Counted from the stretch's first letter, positions 6,235-14,810 are shown. The stretch: DNA of 36,315 nucleotides from Ectopseudomonas chengduensis (GCF_015712065.1 NZ_JACFYZ010000021.1:1-36315); one strand, 5' to 3'. The notes: generated by a model from the sequence alone, not told the origin. Translations and numbers: made by a program.

Positions 6235-8646
6235 ATGGCTAATTGTTGCGACGACACCCCTAAGGCTGGTTCCTGCAGCAGCACGCCGGCACCGACTTGT
6301 TGCGGCGCGGCTTGCTCAGCGCCCTTGGAGCAAGTCGGTCAGCTGAGCATGTTCCGCATCGAGCAAATGGACTGCCCCACTGAAGAAGCTCTCATCCGCA
6401 GCAGGCTGGAGAAAATCCCTGAGGTGCAGGAGCTGCAGTTCAATCTACTGAACCGTACTCTCGGCGTTCGGCACGCATCGTTGTCGCCTCAAACCTTGGT
6501 CGAGGCCATCGCGTCCGTGGGCATGCGGGCAGAACCTCTGACAGCCACCGTAAGCACACGGGTGGCGATTGCTCAGATGGACTGCCCCACCGAGGAACGG
6601 CTGATCACCGACAAACTGTCGGGGATGCCGGGTATCGCAGCCCTGCAATTCAACTTGCTGCAGCGCACCCTCACGATCAGCCACGCGCCGGACGCGCTTG
6701 CCCCGGCCTTGAGTGCAATCCGAGAGCTCGGTTTCACCCCCCAGTCCGAGACAGAAACGAAGGCCTCAACCGAAGCTTACTCTCCGGTAAAGGGCCATTG
6801 GTGGCGGCTGGGGCTGTCGGGTGTGGCGGCAGTCTCGGCAGAGATTCTGCACTTCGCTGAGTTGGTGCCCGAATGGGTAGTGGCGGTCATCTCCGTTGCC
6901 GCCGTGCTGCTTTGCGGCCTAGCCATCTACAAGAAGGGCTGGATCGCTCTCAAGAATCGAAATCTCAATATCAACGCCCTAATGAGCATCGCCGTTACGG
7001 GTGCAATTCTGATCGGACAATGGCCCGAGGCGGCCATGGTCATGTTCCTGTTCGCGATCGCCGAGCTAATCGAAGCCAAATCCCTTGATCGTGCTCGCAA
7101 CGCTATTCGGGGCCTGATGGACTTGGCTCCGGAGACGGCGACTGTCCAGCAAGCCGATGGTCGCTGGATAGAACTCGACGTGTCGGGTGTTGCCATTGGC
7201 AGCCTGGTCCGAGCGCGCCCAGGCGAGCGCATCGGTCTGGACGGCGAGGTGGTGAAAGGCAACTCGACGATCAACCAAGCTCCTATCACGGGCGAGAGCC
7301 TGCCCGTGGAGAAGTCGGTAGGCGATCCGGTGTTCGCTGGCACCATCAACCAGGCCGGAGAGCTGGAGTATCGGGTTACGGCAGAAGCCAGCCATTCCAC
7401 CCTGGCGCGCATTATCCACGCGGTTGAAGAAGCCCAGGGGGCTCGCGCGCCGACCCAGCGCTTCGTTGACCAGTTCTCCCGTATATACACACCGGCCGTG
7501 TTTGCCTTCTCAGTGGCCGTAGCGATCCTGCCGCCGCTGCTGATGGGGGGTGAGTGGTTCGAGTGGATCTATCGGGCTCTGGTACTCCTGGTGGTGGCCT
7601 GCCCCTGCGCGCTGGTGATCTCGACCCCCGTAACTATAGTCAGCGGCCTTGCCGCAGCTGCCCGTAAAGGCATTCTGATCAAGGGTGGCGTGTACCTAGA
7701 AATCGGCCGCAAGATCACCCACTTGGCCTTGGACAAAACCGGGACCATTACCCATGGCAAGCCCGTGCAAACGGACTTTTTGCCTCTGGCCAACGGGGTG
7801 TCAAGGGACTATCGCTCTGCCGCCGCCAGCCTTGCGCATCGCTCGGACCATCCGGTATCGCAGGCCATCGCCATACAGGCGGCCGAGCAGTCGATGCCGT
7901 TGTTGGACGTGGCGGATTTCGAAGCGTTACTCGGCCGCGGCGTCCGCGGCACGATTGAGGGGCATCGCTATCACTTGGGTAACCATCGGCTGCTGGAAGA
8001 GCTCGGATTCTGTTCGCCGACAATCGAAACCGCCCTCGATCATCTGGAGCGACAAGGTAAAACGGTGGTCATTCTGTCCGATGAAACCCAGGCGCTGGCA
8101 TTGTTCGCAGTCGCCGATACGGTTAAGGACACCAGCCAGGCCGCAATCGGGGAACTCCACGAATTGGGCGTGAAGACCTTGATGCTGACCGGCGATAACC
8201 CGCATACCGCAGAGGCGATCGCCGCCCAGGTCGGCATCGACGAGGCCAAGGGCAGCCTGCTACCCACTGACAAGCTCAGCGCAATCGAAACCCTGATTAA
8301 GCACCAAGGCACTGTGGGGATGGTCGGCGACGGCATCAACGACGCTCCGGCGCTCGCGCGTGCCAACGTGGGCTTCGCCATGGGAGCCGCCGGTACCGAT
8401 ACCGCGATCGAGACTGCGGATGTTGCGATCATGGATGACGATCTGCGCAAGATTCCGGCCTTCATTCGTCTATCCCGCCATACCGCCGCAGTGCTTACGC
8501 AAAACATCGCGCTCGCGCTGGGCATTAAAGCCATCTTCTTGGTCGTCACGCTAACCGGCCATGCCACGATGTGGATGGCGGTGTTCGCCGACATGGGGGT
8601 GAGCCTGTTGGTCGTCCTGAATGGCCTGCGTTTGCTACGTAAGTGA
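6235..8646 (+). CDS. cadA: Cd(II)/Zn(II)/Pb(II)-exporting P1B-type ATPase
   Basis: An 803-residue inner-membrane pump from ATG 6235; the longer frame back to 6040 reads through the mer end and is rejected. A ribosome site (GAGGAGA) precedes it. The N-terminus is Cys-rich (C4, C5, C14, C22, C23, C27) and is followed by two HMA-like domains, each with MDCPTEE (around 45-51 and 115-121). Then come the membrane helices, TGES (352-355), the metal-site ACPCAL (455-460), phosphorylation DKTGT with D500, HP (SDHPVSQ), and GDGINDAPALA. The ATPase class exports divalent soft metals to the periplasm. The MDCPTEE form of the N-domain fits the CadA/PbrA branch. It is the first gene of a cadA-DUF3703-lspA operon. 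A decayed second copy of its 3' end lies at 21956-22210. Confidence 0.93.
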   Translation: MANCCDDTPKAGSCSSTPAPTCCGAACSAPLEQVGQLSMFRIEQMDCPTEEALIRSRLEKIPEVQELQFNLLNRTLGVRHASLSPQTLVEAIASVGMRAEPLTATVSTRVAIAQMDCPTEERLITDKLSGMPGIAALQFNLLQRTLTISHAPDALAPALSAIRELGFTPQSETETKASTEAYSPVKGHWWRLGLSGVAAVSAEILHFAELVPEWVVAVISVAAVLLCGLAIYKKGWIALKNRNLNINALMSIAVTGAILIGQWPEAAMVMFLFAIAELIEAKSLDRARNAIRGLMDLAPETATVQQADGRWIELDVSGVAIGSLVRARPGERIGLDGEVVKGNSTINQAPITGESLPVEKSVGDPVFAGTINQAGELEYRVTAEASHSTLARIIHAVEEAQGARAPTQRFVDQFSRIYTPAVFAFSVAVAILPPLLMGGEWFEWIYRALVLLVVACPCALVISTPVTIVSGLAAAARKGILIKGGVYLEIGRKITHLALDKTGTITHGKPVQTDFLPLANGVSRDYRSAAASLAHRSDHPVSQAIAIQAAEQSMPLLDVADFEALLGRGVRGTIEGHRYHLGNHRLLEELGFCSPTIETALDHLERQGKTVVILSDETQALALFAVADTVKDTSQAAIGELHELGVKTLMLTGDNPHTAEAIAAQVGIDEAKGSLLPTDKLSAIETLIKHQGTVGMVGDGINDAPALARANVGFAMGAAGTDTAIETADVAIMDDDLRKIPAFIRLSRHTAAVLTQNIALALGIKAIFLVVTLTGHATMWMAVFADMGVSLLVVLNGLRLLRK

Positions 8647-8653
8647 GGCCGAC

Positions 8654-8998
8654 ATGAGCAACGAATTCCGCGCGGCTATTGATGAATCCTTCCTGAGCGC
8701 CAGGCAGGCCCTGGGGGCAAAATCCCCTAAGCGGGCCTATCCCTGGTTGGAAAGGGCCCACATCCTTACCCAGCGAATGCCTCTGCTCCATGCTTACAGC
8801 CATTGGCTGACGTTCCTGGCCGGCTGGGAGGAGCGGGACTACCGAGAGATGCTTGGCCAGGCGGCGCGCATTCCGGCTGCTTTGCTGTTCTCCAAGATAT
8901 GGGTGCCTCTGGGCAATACCGGACGAGCAAGAGTCAGCGCCTTTCAACCGATGCCGGTATCAGATGAGCTGAAACAGCTACTACGGGACAGTCAATGA
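8654..8998 (+). CDS. DUF3703 family protein
   Basis: A 114-residue soluble protein beginning 7 bp after cadA at ATG 8654 and overlapping the lspA start (ATGA at 8995). It shows the DUF3703 pattern LERAHILTQR, then HAYSHWL, a YREM-GQ helix, and the C-terminal IWVPLGNTGRARVSAF. The function is unknown. Conserved histidines (RAHILTQR, HAYSHW) are candidate metal ligands, which is inference. The family commonly sits beside cadA/czc genes, and a second copy (22227-22571) follows the cadA fragment in this same window, so the cadA-DUF3703 pairing is ancestral. Confidence 0.82.
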   Translation: MSNEFRAAIDESFLSARQALGAKSPKRAYPWLERAHILTQRMPLLHAYSHWLTFLAGWEERDYREMLGQAARIPAALLFSKIWVPLGNTGRARVSAFQPMPVSDELKQLLRDSQ

Positions 8999-9501
8999 AC
9001 ACCTACCAAGAGACCACACACGCTCCAACGCCTGGGTTGTGGTGGGGAATTGCTGCCGCCCTGGCATTGGTCGACCAAGGCCTCAAGTTTGCCATTGAGC
9101 ACCTGTATGAGCTGGGTTCGTCACTCGCCGTAAGCCCCTTTTTTAACGTGGTACATGCCCGGAATACCGGTGCGGCGTTTAGCTTCCTGGCGGACGCTGG
9201 CGGCTGGCAACGTTATTTCTTCGTTGTCATTGCCCTGGCCGTTGCATCGACGCTCATCCTGATTCTTCGTCGAGGGCGTCCTTGGCGTGAAGCCTTGGGT
9301 TACAGCCACATTCTGGGTGGAGCGGTAGGCAATCTTATCGACCGATCTGTCCGGGGTTTTGTCGTGGACTACCTGGACTTCCACTATCAAGGGTGGCACT
9401 GGCCAGCGTTCAACTTGGCTGATATCGCCATCGTCGGCGGTGCGCTGCTGTTGATGGTCAGCAGTACGGTAAGGCCCGCCGTGGAAGCGGAGCGCCCATG
9501 A
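8995..9501 (+). CDS. lspA: Signal peptidase II (lipoprotein signal peptidase), metal-operon copy
   Basis: A 168-residue inner-membrane aspartic protease. ARNTGAAFSFL, GNLIDR, GFVVDY with D125 and FNLADI with D143 give the catalytic Asp dyad at nearly the positions known for P. aeruginosa LspA. The hydrophobic helices are in place. LspA cleaves prolipoprotein signal peptides. An extra lspA-like gene is a known companion of pbr/cad operons (PbrC in Cupriavidus), where its contribution to metal resistance is not well explained. It overlaps DUF3703 upstream and the 9498 ORF downstream (ATGATGA), so the three are translationally coupled. It is probably not the housekeeping copy. Confidence 0.92.
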   Translation: MNTYQETTHAPTPGLWWGIAAALALVDQGLKFAIEHLYELGSSLAVSPFFNVVHARNTGAAFSFLADAGGWQRYFFVVIALAVASTLILILRRGRPWREALGYSHILGGAVGNLIDRSVRGFVVDYLDFHYQGWHWPAFNLADIAIVGGALLLMVSSTVRPAVEAERP

Positions 9502-9635
9502 TGAAAAGCAACCTTGCCGTAGGCCCGCTCAAGTGGTCCGGTCGTGCATGGCTAGCACCTGGACTGGCTGTCTTTGCTGGTCGTACCGGCCATCAGGATT
9601 GGCATCACCATCAGGCTCATCAAATAGCCATCGGC
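9469..9635 (+). repeat. Diverged direct repeat, left copy (lspA tail plus araC head)
   Basis: Pairs without gaps with 12166-12332 at an offset of 2697 bp. The coding part (9498-9635) has 14 mismatches in 138 bp by eye, about 90% identity. The match starts in the last 30 bp of lspA (GTAAGGCC..GCC..TGGAAG) and ends after the codons for IAIG, where the two copies diverge abruptly. The two copies bracket the DUF411-dsbD module. Confidence 0.85.
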
Positions 9636-9698
9636 GGTGGCGTCGAGCCGCGAGAAAAAGGCTGGTTGGGTAGCAGCGGAGGTTGCTGCTGTAACTGA
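9498..9698 (+). CDS. Chimeric 66-residue ORF: AraC-regulator N-terminus joined to a Cys-rich tail
   Basis: The first 46 residues match the start of the AraC-type regulator at 12195 almost residue for residue (SNLAVGPLKWSGRAWLAPGL against SDLAVGPLKWSGRAWLAPGL), including the His-rich stretch QDWHHHQAHQIAIG. The sequence then switches to an unrelated 20-residue tail ending SSGGCCCN. The DNA-binding domain is absent, so it cannot act as an AraC regulator. It most likely arose by recombination that removed the rest of an araC gene following lspA. The frame is intact, starts in overlap with the lspA stop, and joins a HHH cluster to a CCC end, so a small metal-binding product is possible but unproven. 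Confidence 0.55.
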   Translation: MMKSNLAVGPLKWSGRAWLAPGLAVFAGRTGHQDWHHHQAHQIAIGGGVEPREKGWLGSSGGCCCN

Positions 9699-9725
9699 AT
9701 ACGCGATTCAAAAAAGAGGTTCTTT

Positions 9726-10172
9726 ATGCCAAGAAAGCCGATTACCGCAGCCCTCGTAGTCCTGTTGATGAGTGGGACTGTCCAAGCCGCCGAGCACCTG
9801 ACCATTGATGTGCACCGCGACGCCAACTGCGGGTGCTGCAAGGACTGGATCACCTATCTGAAGGACAACGGATTCGAGGTCCGCGACCACGTCGAACGCA
9901 ATATGAGCGCGGTCAAGCAAGATCAGGGGGTGCTGCCACGCTTGGCTTCCTGTCATACAGGCGTGATTGATGGCAAGTTCGTTGAAGGTCACGTGCCCGT
10001 GGCGCAGATTCTGGAACTGCGCAAGCGCCCCGACCTGTTGGGCATCGCCGTATCTGGAATGCCGGCCGGCTCACCAGGCATGGAGTATGGCAACGTCAAA
10101 CATCCCTACAAGGTGATTGGGTTAGCTCGCTCCGGCCAGGAAGAGACCATTGCCGATTACCCATTGGATTGA
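9726..10172 (+). CDS. DUF411 periplasmic metal-binding protein (CopG-like)
   Basis: A 148-residue protein with a signal peptide (1-22, VQAA). Near the mature N-terminus is the DUF411 cysteine motif NCGCCKDW (C35, C37, C38). It is followed by the family core LASCHTGVIDGKFVEGHVP and the C-terminal GSPGMEYG and HPYKV segments. DUF411 proteins, called CopG in some copper loci, are thioredoxin-like small proteins thought to handle copper through these cysteines. A purine-rich ribosome site (AAAGAGG) lies ahead of the ATG. The neighbouring gene dsbD could supply reductant for its thiols, which is inference. Confidence 0.88.
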   Translation: MPRKPITAALVVLLMSGTVQAAEHLTIDVHRDANCGCCKDWITYLKDNGFEVRDHVERNMSAVKQDQGVLPRLASCHTGVIDGKFVEGHVPVAQILELRKRPDLLGIAVSGMPAGSPGMEYGNVKHPYKVIGLARSGQEETIADYPLD

Positions 10173-10326
10173 GTTCCGCGCCGCTGATAACGGCTTGGGC
10201 AGGCTGGAAATGACGACGTAGAGCACGTGGGATACACGACCCAGCGCCGGCCCGCATTCTGAAGGACAAGCTCCTGCATACGGGCCAAAATCCTTTCATT
10301 CACTGTTCACAAGCTATTGGTCCGCG

Positions 10327-12096
10327 ATGCCTATGTCCCGCCTCCTGTTGTGTCTGCTTCTTCTGCTCACCTTGCCGGCCGACGCTGGGATATTCGATCT
10401 GTCGCGTGCTCAGTCGGCCCTGTTCGGCACCTCGCTGAATAACAGCCAGGATTTTCTTCCGGTAGATCAGGCCTTTCGCCTTGACTTGGTAGAAGCCGAC
10501 AAGGACAACCTCCGTCTGCGCTTCGTAAACGCCGATGGCTATTACCTCTACAAACATCGTTTCGCCTTCACCAGCGACCATCCTGACGTTTCAATCGGCA
10601 CCCCTAAATGGCCAGCGGCCGAGCCCAAGACCGACGAGTTTTTCGGCGACGTCGAGGTGTTCTATGGCATCACCGATTTGCTGTTGCCGATTGATAACCC
10701 TCGTGATATCCCCTTCACTTTGCAGGTGAGCTATCAGGGCTGCGCCGATCTGGGGCTGTGCTATCCACCGGAGATCCGCAATATCCAGATCGGTAATACA
10801 CCCGCAACTGCAGCCCAGCAACAAGTCGGCACTGTTGACTGGGGCAGTTTGGCGCTGTTTTTCCTGGCCGGCTTGGGCCTGACCTTCACTCCCTGCGTGT
10901 TGCCGATGCTGCCGATTCTGTCTGGCGTAGTGTTGCGCGGGCAATTCGGCGGACTACGTGGCCTAAGCCTGTCGCTCGCCTATGTAGTCCCCATGGCTGC
11001 CTGCTTCGCCCTGCTTGGTGCACTGATGGGTGTGTTCGGTGCGGGCCTCAACCTGCAGGCGCGCCTGCAATCACCGTGGGTGCTGGTGCCCTTCGCAATA
11101 TTCTTCATGGTGTTTGCCCTGGCGATGTTCGGCGCATTCGAGATGCGCATGCCGCGCTTTATCGCCGAACGATTGGATCATCTGGCCAGCCGTGTTCGCG
11201 GCGGTTCCCTTTTGGGCGCAGCCACGCTCGGCGTGCTGTCCAGCCTGCTTGTTTCGCCCTGCGTGACAGCACCGCTTGTCGGCGCACTGCTCTACATCAG
11301 CGCCACCGGCGACGCCTTGGGCGGCGGTCTGAAGCTGTTTTTCCTGGGCTTGGGCATGGGCGCGCCGTTGGTATTGTTCGCCACCGGTGGCGGAGCATTG
11401 CTACCCAAGTCCGGGACCTGGATGCTCGGTGTGCGCAAGGCTTTCGGCGTGATGCTGCTGGCTGTCTCTGTTTGGCTGCTGGAACGTGTGTTACCCGCTC
11501 CAGTGACTCTGGCCTTATGGGGCCTTTTGGCGGTTGGCACGGCACTGTGGCTCGGCGCTCTGGAGTTCATTCCCAAATCCGGCAAGCAAAGGCTCGCCCA
11601 ACTGCTTGGCGTGGCCCTGTTGGTTTACGGTGTCAGCGCCTGGCTCGGTGCCTTGCAGGGGCAATCCGATCCACTACGTCCACTGGGTCGTTTGGACGCC
11701 CAGGTCTTACCATCGACCGGCGCTAACGCCGGCTGGCAGACCCTGGACACACCGGCTGCCTTGGATGCGGCACTGCTGTCAGCGAAGGATGCCGGCCAAC
11801 CAGTGCTATTGGACTGGTACGCCGACTGGTGCATCAGTTGCAAGGTGATTGAGCGAGAAGTACTGCAAGCACCCGCCGTGCGCGAGCAACTGAGCGGTTA
11901 CCGACTGGTGCGCTTAGACATGACACGTAGCGATGCCGAACAACGCGCCCTGCTCGACCGCTACCAACTGTTCGGCCCACCAGCGCTGCAATTGTTCGCC
12001 CCGAGTGGCGAGGAATGGCAAGATCTACGCACGGTAGGTGAAACCGATGCCGAAAGCTTCGTCAAACGTCTACGCCAAGCCAGCAGCCGAATCTAA
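10327..12096 (+). CDS. dsbD: DsbD-type thiol:disulfide interchange protein
   Basis: 589 residues in the full three-part DsbD layout. There is a signal peptide (1-20), then an N-terminal periplasmic alpha domain with GCADLGLC (C139/C145). The membrane core has FTPCVLPM (C190) and a second intramembrane cysteine in VSPCVTAP near residue 311. The C-terminal thioredoxin domain has WCISCK (C502/C505). DsbD carries electrons from cytoplasmic thioredoxin to periplasmic cysteines. Beside a Cys-rich DUF411 protein and upstream of cus genes, it may keep periplasmic metal-binding thiols reduced. It starts 154 bp after the DUF411 gene, and no strong ribosome site is visible, so the exact start is uncertain. 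Probably an accessory, not the housekeeping, copy. Confidence 0.92.
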   Translation: MPMSRLLLCLLLLLTLPADAGIFDLSRAQSALFGTSLNNSQDFLPVDQAFRLDLVEADKDNLRLRFVNADGYYLYKHRFAFTSDHPDVSIGTPKWPAAEPKTDEFFGDVEVFYGITDLLLPIDNPRDIPFTLQVSYQGCADLGLCYPPEIRNIQIGNTPATAAQQQVGTVDWGSLALFFLAGLGLTFTPCVLPMLPILSGVVLRGQFGGLRGLSLSLAYVVPMAACFALLGALMGVFGAGLNLQARLQSPWVLVPFAIFFMVFALAMFGAFEMRMPRFIAERLDHLASRVRGGSLLGAATLGVLSSLLVSPCVTAPLVGALLYISATGDALGGGLKLFFLGLGMGAPLVLFATGGGALLPKSGTWMLGVRKAFGVMLLAVSVWLLERVLPAPVTLALWGLLAVGTALWLGALEFIPKSGKQRLAQLLGVALLVYGVSAWLGALQGQSDPLRPLGRLDAQVLPSTGANAGWQTLDTPAALDAALLSAKDAGQPVLLDWYADWCISCKVIEREVLQAPAVREQLSGYRLVRLDMTRSDAEQRALLDRYQLFGPPALQLFAPSGEEWQDLRTVGETDAESFVKRLRQASSRI

Positions 12097-12165
12097 ATTA
12101 TGCAATTCGGTCACTCCTGGAAGAATCACTGCTTTTCTCTCGACCCACAGCCGGCTGACAGAAAT

Positions 12166-12332
12166 GTAAGGCCTGCCTTGGAAGTGAGGCATCCGTGGTA
12201 AAAAGCGATCTTGCTGTAGGTCCGCTCAAGTGGTCCGGTCGTGCTTGGTTAGCGCCTGGTCTGGCTGTCTTTGCTGGCCGTGCCGGCCATCAGGATTGGC
12301 ATCACCACCAGGCTCATCAAATAGCCATCGGC
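12166..12332 (+). repeat. Diverged direct repeat, right copy
   Basis: Partner of 9469-9635. Its first 29 bp are the remains of an lspA 3' end, now non-coding, and the rest is the start of the intact araC gene. This shows that the araC gene was once preceded by an lspA gene of its own. Confidence 0.82.
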
Positions 12333-12953
12333 CTCGATGTTCCTGTGACCGTGGAATGCCCGCAACGTCAGTACACCGGGTTCTCGGTGTTCATTCCCGC
12401 GGGAGTCCGCCATCGAATCAGCGGAGCCCTTATCGTTTCGATTTACTTGGATGTGCTGGCAGATGAGGCCCAGGTTTTGCCACAGAGCATGACGCCGATG
12501 CCAATTGAGATCGCCCCATCTGACGCCAAAAGAATCGCTGACTCCCTGAACGAAGGCGCGGGAGACCCTCGGTCTGCGGTGCGAAAGGCTCTACAGGTGC
12601 TCGACGTCCTACCAGCCCCAGATCCGCGCGTGACGATAGTCAGCACCGCGATTCACGAGGGCAAGGTACGCCGCGAGGAGCTGGCAGCACTGGTCCACCT
12701 GTCCCCAACTCGGTTCTCGCATTGGTTCGTGGAGCAAACTGGTTTGCCGCTGCGCAGCTACGTGAAGTGGCTACGCCTGACCCAGGCTGTTCAATACTTG
12801 GCCTGCGGACGTTCTATGACGGACGCCGCGCACGAGTCAGGCTTCTCCGACTCGGCCCATTTTTCCAGGACCTTCCACTCCCTACTGGGAATCGATCCCT
12901 CGTCGGCGCTCGCCGAGGTGTACCTGCAGGAAGCCGTAGCGGCTCGCGTTTGA
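12195..12953 (+). CDS. AraC-family transcriptional regulator
   Basis: 252 residues from GTG 12195, preceded by GGAAGTGAGG. The N-terminal cupin-like sensing domain has a His-rich entry (HQDWHHHQAHQ), and the C-terminal third holds two helix-turn-helix units: REELAALVHLSPTRFSHWFV, then MTDAAHESGFSDSAHFSRTF with the AraC signature. The inducer is unknown; histidines in the cupin and placement in a metal island suggest a metal or metal-stress signal, but that is inference. It stands alone after dsbD (98 bp gap). The 5' end is duplicated at 9469-9635. It could control the cad, dsbD or cus genes. Confidence 0.88.
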   Translation: MVKSDLAVGPLKWSGRAWLAPGLAVFAGRAGHQDWHHHQAHQIAIGLDVPVTVECPQRQYTGFSVFIPAGVRHRISGALIVSIYLDVLADEAQVLPQSMTPMPIEIAPSDAKRIADSLNEGAGDPRSAVRKALQVLDVLPAPDPRVTIVSTAIHEGKVRREELAALVHLSPTRFSHWFVEQTGLPLRSYVKWLRLTQAVQYLACGRSMTDAAHESGFSDSAHFSRTFHSLLGIDPSSALAEVYLQEAVAARV

Positions 12954-13221
12954 AGACGACTGGGTTCGCAATCTCAGCCGCGCCGGCTTGCGGCCATTAC
13001 CATGGTTCACGCTTTCTGCAGTAACCAGAGGTGCCGCGCCGGGTTGATCAAGTTGCCGTCTGCATCCCAATAGCACCCGTGCGCATGTCCTCGATACAAT
13101 TTTGGAGCTAGATCATTCAGTGAATTGCAGCATCTTGCCCAACTGGAGAAATTCATGCATGTGCTCAGACCCGCCGCGTCAGGATAGTTGTCGTGTGAGT
13201 TGATTCGATGAGTCTTGGTCG

Positions 13222-13743
13222 GTGGGCGTAAGTGAGAGCCGTGTGGCGCGTTATTCGATAGAGCATCGGGAGTGGGTGGTGCGGCAGATGATGCCGCCCT
13301 TGAACCGGACGGTGCCGGAGCTGGTGGAAGCGACAGGCATTACTGATGCCACCCTGTATGCTTGGCGCAAACAGGCCAGAGCAGCGGGAGCAGTGGTGCC
13401 GGCAGATGGACAGCAGGCCGACCAGTGGTCGAGCCAGGACAAGTTTCGGGTGGTGCTGGAAAGCGCCAGCCTCAATGCGGCTGAGCTGGCGGAGTACTGC
13501 CGGCGCAAAGGCCTGTATGTCGAGCAGATCAACGCCTGGCGCGAAGCCTGCGAGCAGGCCAACAGCCTGGCTCAGCCGAGCAAGACCCGGCGCGAACGCG
13601 AAGAGGAAAAGGCCGCGAAGAAGCGCATCAAGCAGCTGGAGCGTGAACTGCGGCGCAAGGATGCGGCGCTGGCAGAAACCGCGGCTCTGCTGGTGTTGCG
13701 AAAAAAAGCCGAGGCGCTCTGGGGGAAGGACGAGGACGAATGA
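13222..13743 (+). CDS. IS transposase subunit OrfA (helix-turn-helix)
   Basis: Up to 173 residues. The start may be GTG 13222 or the later GTG 13243, giving MARYS as in many relatives. The N-terminal helix-turn-helix includes VPELVEATGITDATLYAWRK. The C-terminal half is a long, charged coiled coil rich in Glu and Lys, ending WGKDEDE, and probably serves dimerisation. Its stop overlaps the orfB ATG (ATGA at 13740), the usual IS3 coupling. It binds the IS ends in known relatives. Confidence 0.85.
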   Translation: MGVSESRVARYSIEHREWVVRQMMPPLNRTVPELVEATGITDATLYAWRKQARAAGAVVPADGQQADQWSSQDKFRVVLESASLNAAELAEYCRRKGLYVEQINAWREACEQANSLAQPSKTRREREEEKAAKKRIKQLERELRRKDAALAETAALLVLRKKAEALWGKDEDE

Positions 13744-14778
13744 TCAGCGCCCCGGATCGCCGTGAAACGCTGCAGTTGATCGAGGACGCCGTGGCGGCGG
13801 GAGCGCGGCGGGCGCAGGCCTGCGCCGAACTGGGCCTGTCGCTGCGCAGCCTGCAGCGCTGGCAGCACTGCCCGGAGGATCGGCGTCCTTCGGCACAACG
13901 AGCTGAGCCGGCCAACAAGCTGACCCCGCAAGAGCGCCGCCGCGTGCTGGAGGTCGCCAACCAGCCCGAGTTTGCCAGCCTGCCGCAGCAGCAGATCGTG
14001 GCGCGGCTGGCCGATCAGGGCACCTGGCTGGCCTCGGAGTCGACCTTTTACCGGTTGCTGAAGGACGCCGAACAGCAGCATCCGCGCGGCCGTGGTGAAA
14101 CGAGCGCTGACGACCCATGTGGCCGACGGCCCGAACCAGCTGTGGTGCTGGGACATCACCTGGCTGCCGACCACGGTCAAGGGCCGTTACTTCTACTGGT
14201 ACATGATCAAGGACGTCTATAGCCGGAAGCTGGTGGCCAACGAGGTGCATGAAAGTGAAAGCGCCGAGCAGGCCGCCCAGCTGCTACGCCAGGCCTGCCT
14301 ACGTGAACAGCGGGCAGGCCAGCCGCTGGTACTGCACTCGGACAACGGCAGCGCGATGAAGGGCTCGACCATGCTGGCGGCCATGCAGAACCTGGGTGTA
14401 ATGCCCTCGTTCAGCCGCCCGCGGGTGAGCAATGACAACGCCTATGCCGAGGCCTTGTTCCGCACGGCGAAGTACTGCCCGCTGTGGCCGGAGCGGCCCT
14501 TCGACACGCTGGAGCAGGCCAGGAACTGGGTGAACAGCTTCGTGGCCTGGTACAACCATGAACATCGCCACAGCGCCCTGAAGTTCGTGACTCCGGCGCA
14601 GCGACATACTGGCCAGGCGGAAGAGTTGCTGCGCAAGCGTATCGAGCTGTACGAGGCGGCGCGTGCACGGCACCCGGAGCGCTGGAGCGGCAACATCAGG
14701 AACTGGGTGCTGGCACCAATCGTGTGCCTGAACCCGGAGCGGGAAGCGGTACTGCAGCAAACATCAAAGGCAGCGTGA
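13740..14778 (+). pseudogene. IS transposase OrfB (DDE integrase), frameshifted
   Basis: The first part (13740 to about 14090) is in one frame and encodes an HTH region (CAELGLSLRSLQRWQ) and STFYRLLKDAEQQHPRGR. Around 14085-14095 the coding moves to another frame (VVKRALTTHVADGPNQLWCWDITW) and continues to 14778. The second part holds the integrase core: D in WCWDITW, D in LHSDNGS, and E in the AYAEALFRTAKYCP segment. It ends with NHEHRHSALKFVTP. No slippery heptamer is seen at the switch, so a small deletion or insertion is more likely than programmed frameshifting. The copy is probably unable to transpose by itself. Confidence 0.82.
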
Positions 14779-14810
14779 CACGCTCACGCGACAACTACCT
14801 TGAAAATCGC

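Larger units (their letters stand above)
13189..14793 (+). mobile_element. IS3-like insertion sequence (orfB broken)
   Basis: About 1605 bp bounded by imperfect terminal inverted repeats: TGTCGTGTGAGT at 13189-13200 and its partner GCTCACGCGACA at 14782-14793 (10 of 12 match). The similarity extends four bases outward (TAGT and ACTA), so the true ends could be at 13185 and 14797. Inside are overlapping orfA and orfB on the plus strand, in the IS3 arrangement with a DDE integrase domain. No direct target repeat is visible at either boundary choice. The element separates the araC gene from the cus operon. Confidence 0.82.

Noticed and set aside
11076..11726. 216-residue plus-strand ORF inside dsbD
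   Set aside because: It overlaps the DsbD membrane core in another frame; no family features.
13740..14778. Programmed frameshifting in orfB of the IS
   Set aside because: No slippery heptamer or stimulatory structure is apparent at about 14090; the usual IS3 frameshift lies between orfA and orfB, not inside orfB.
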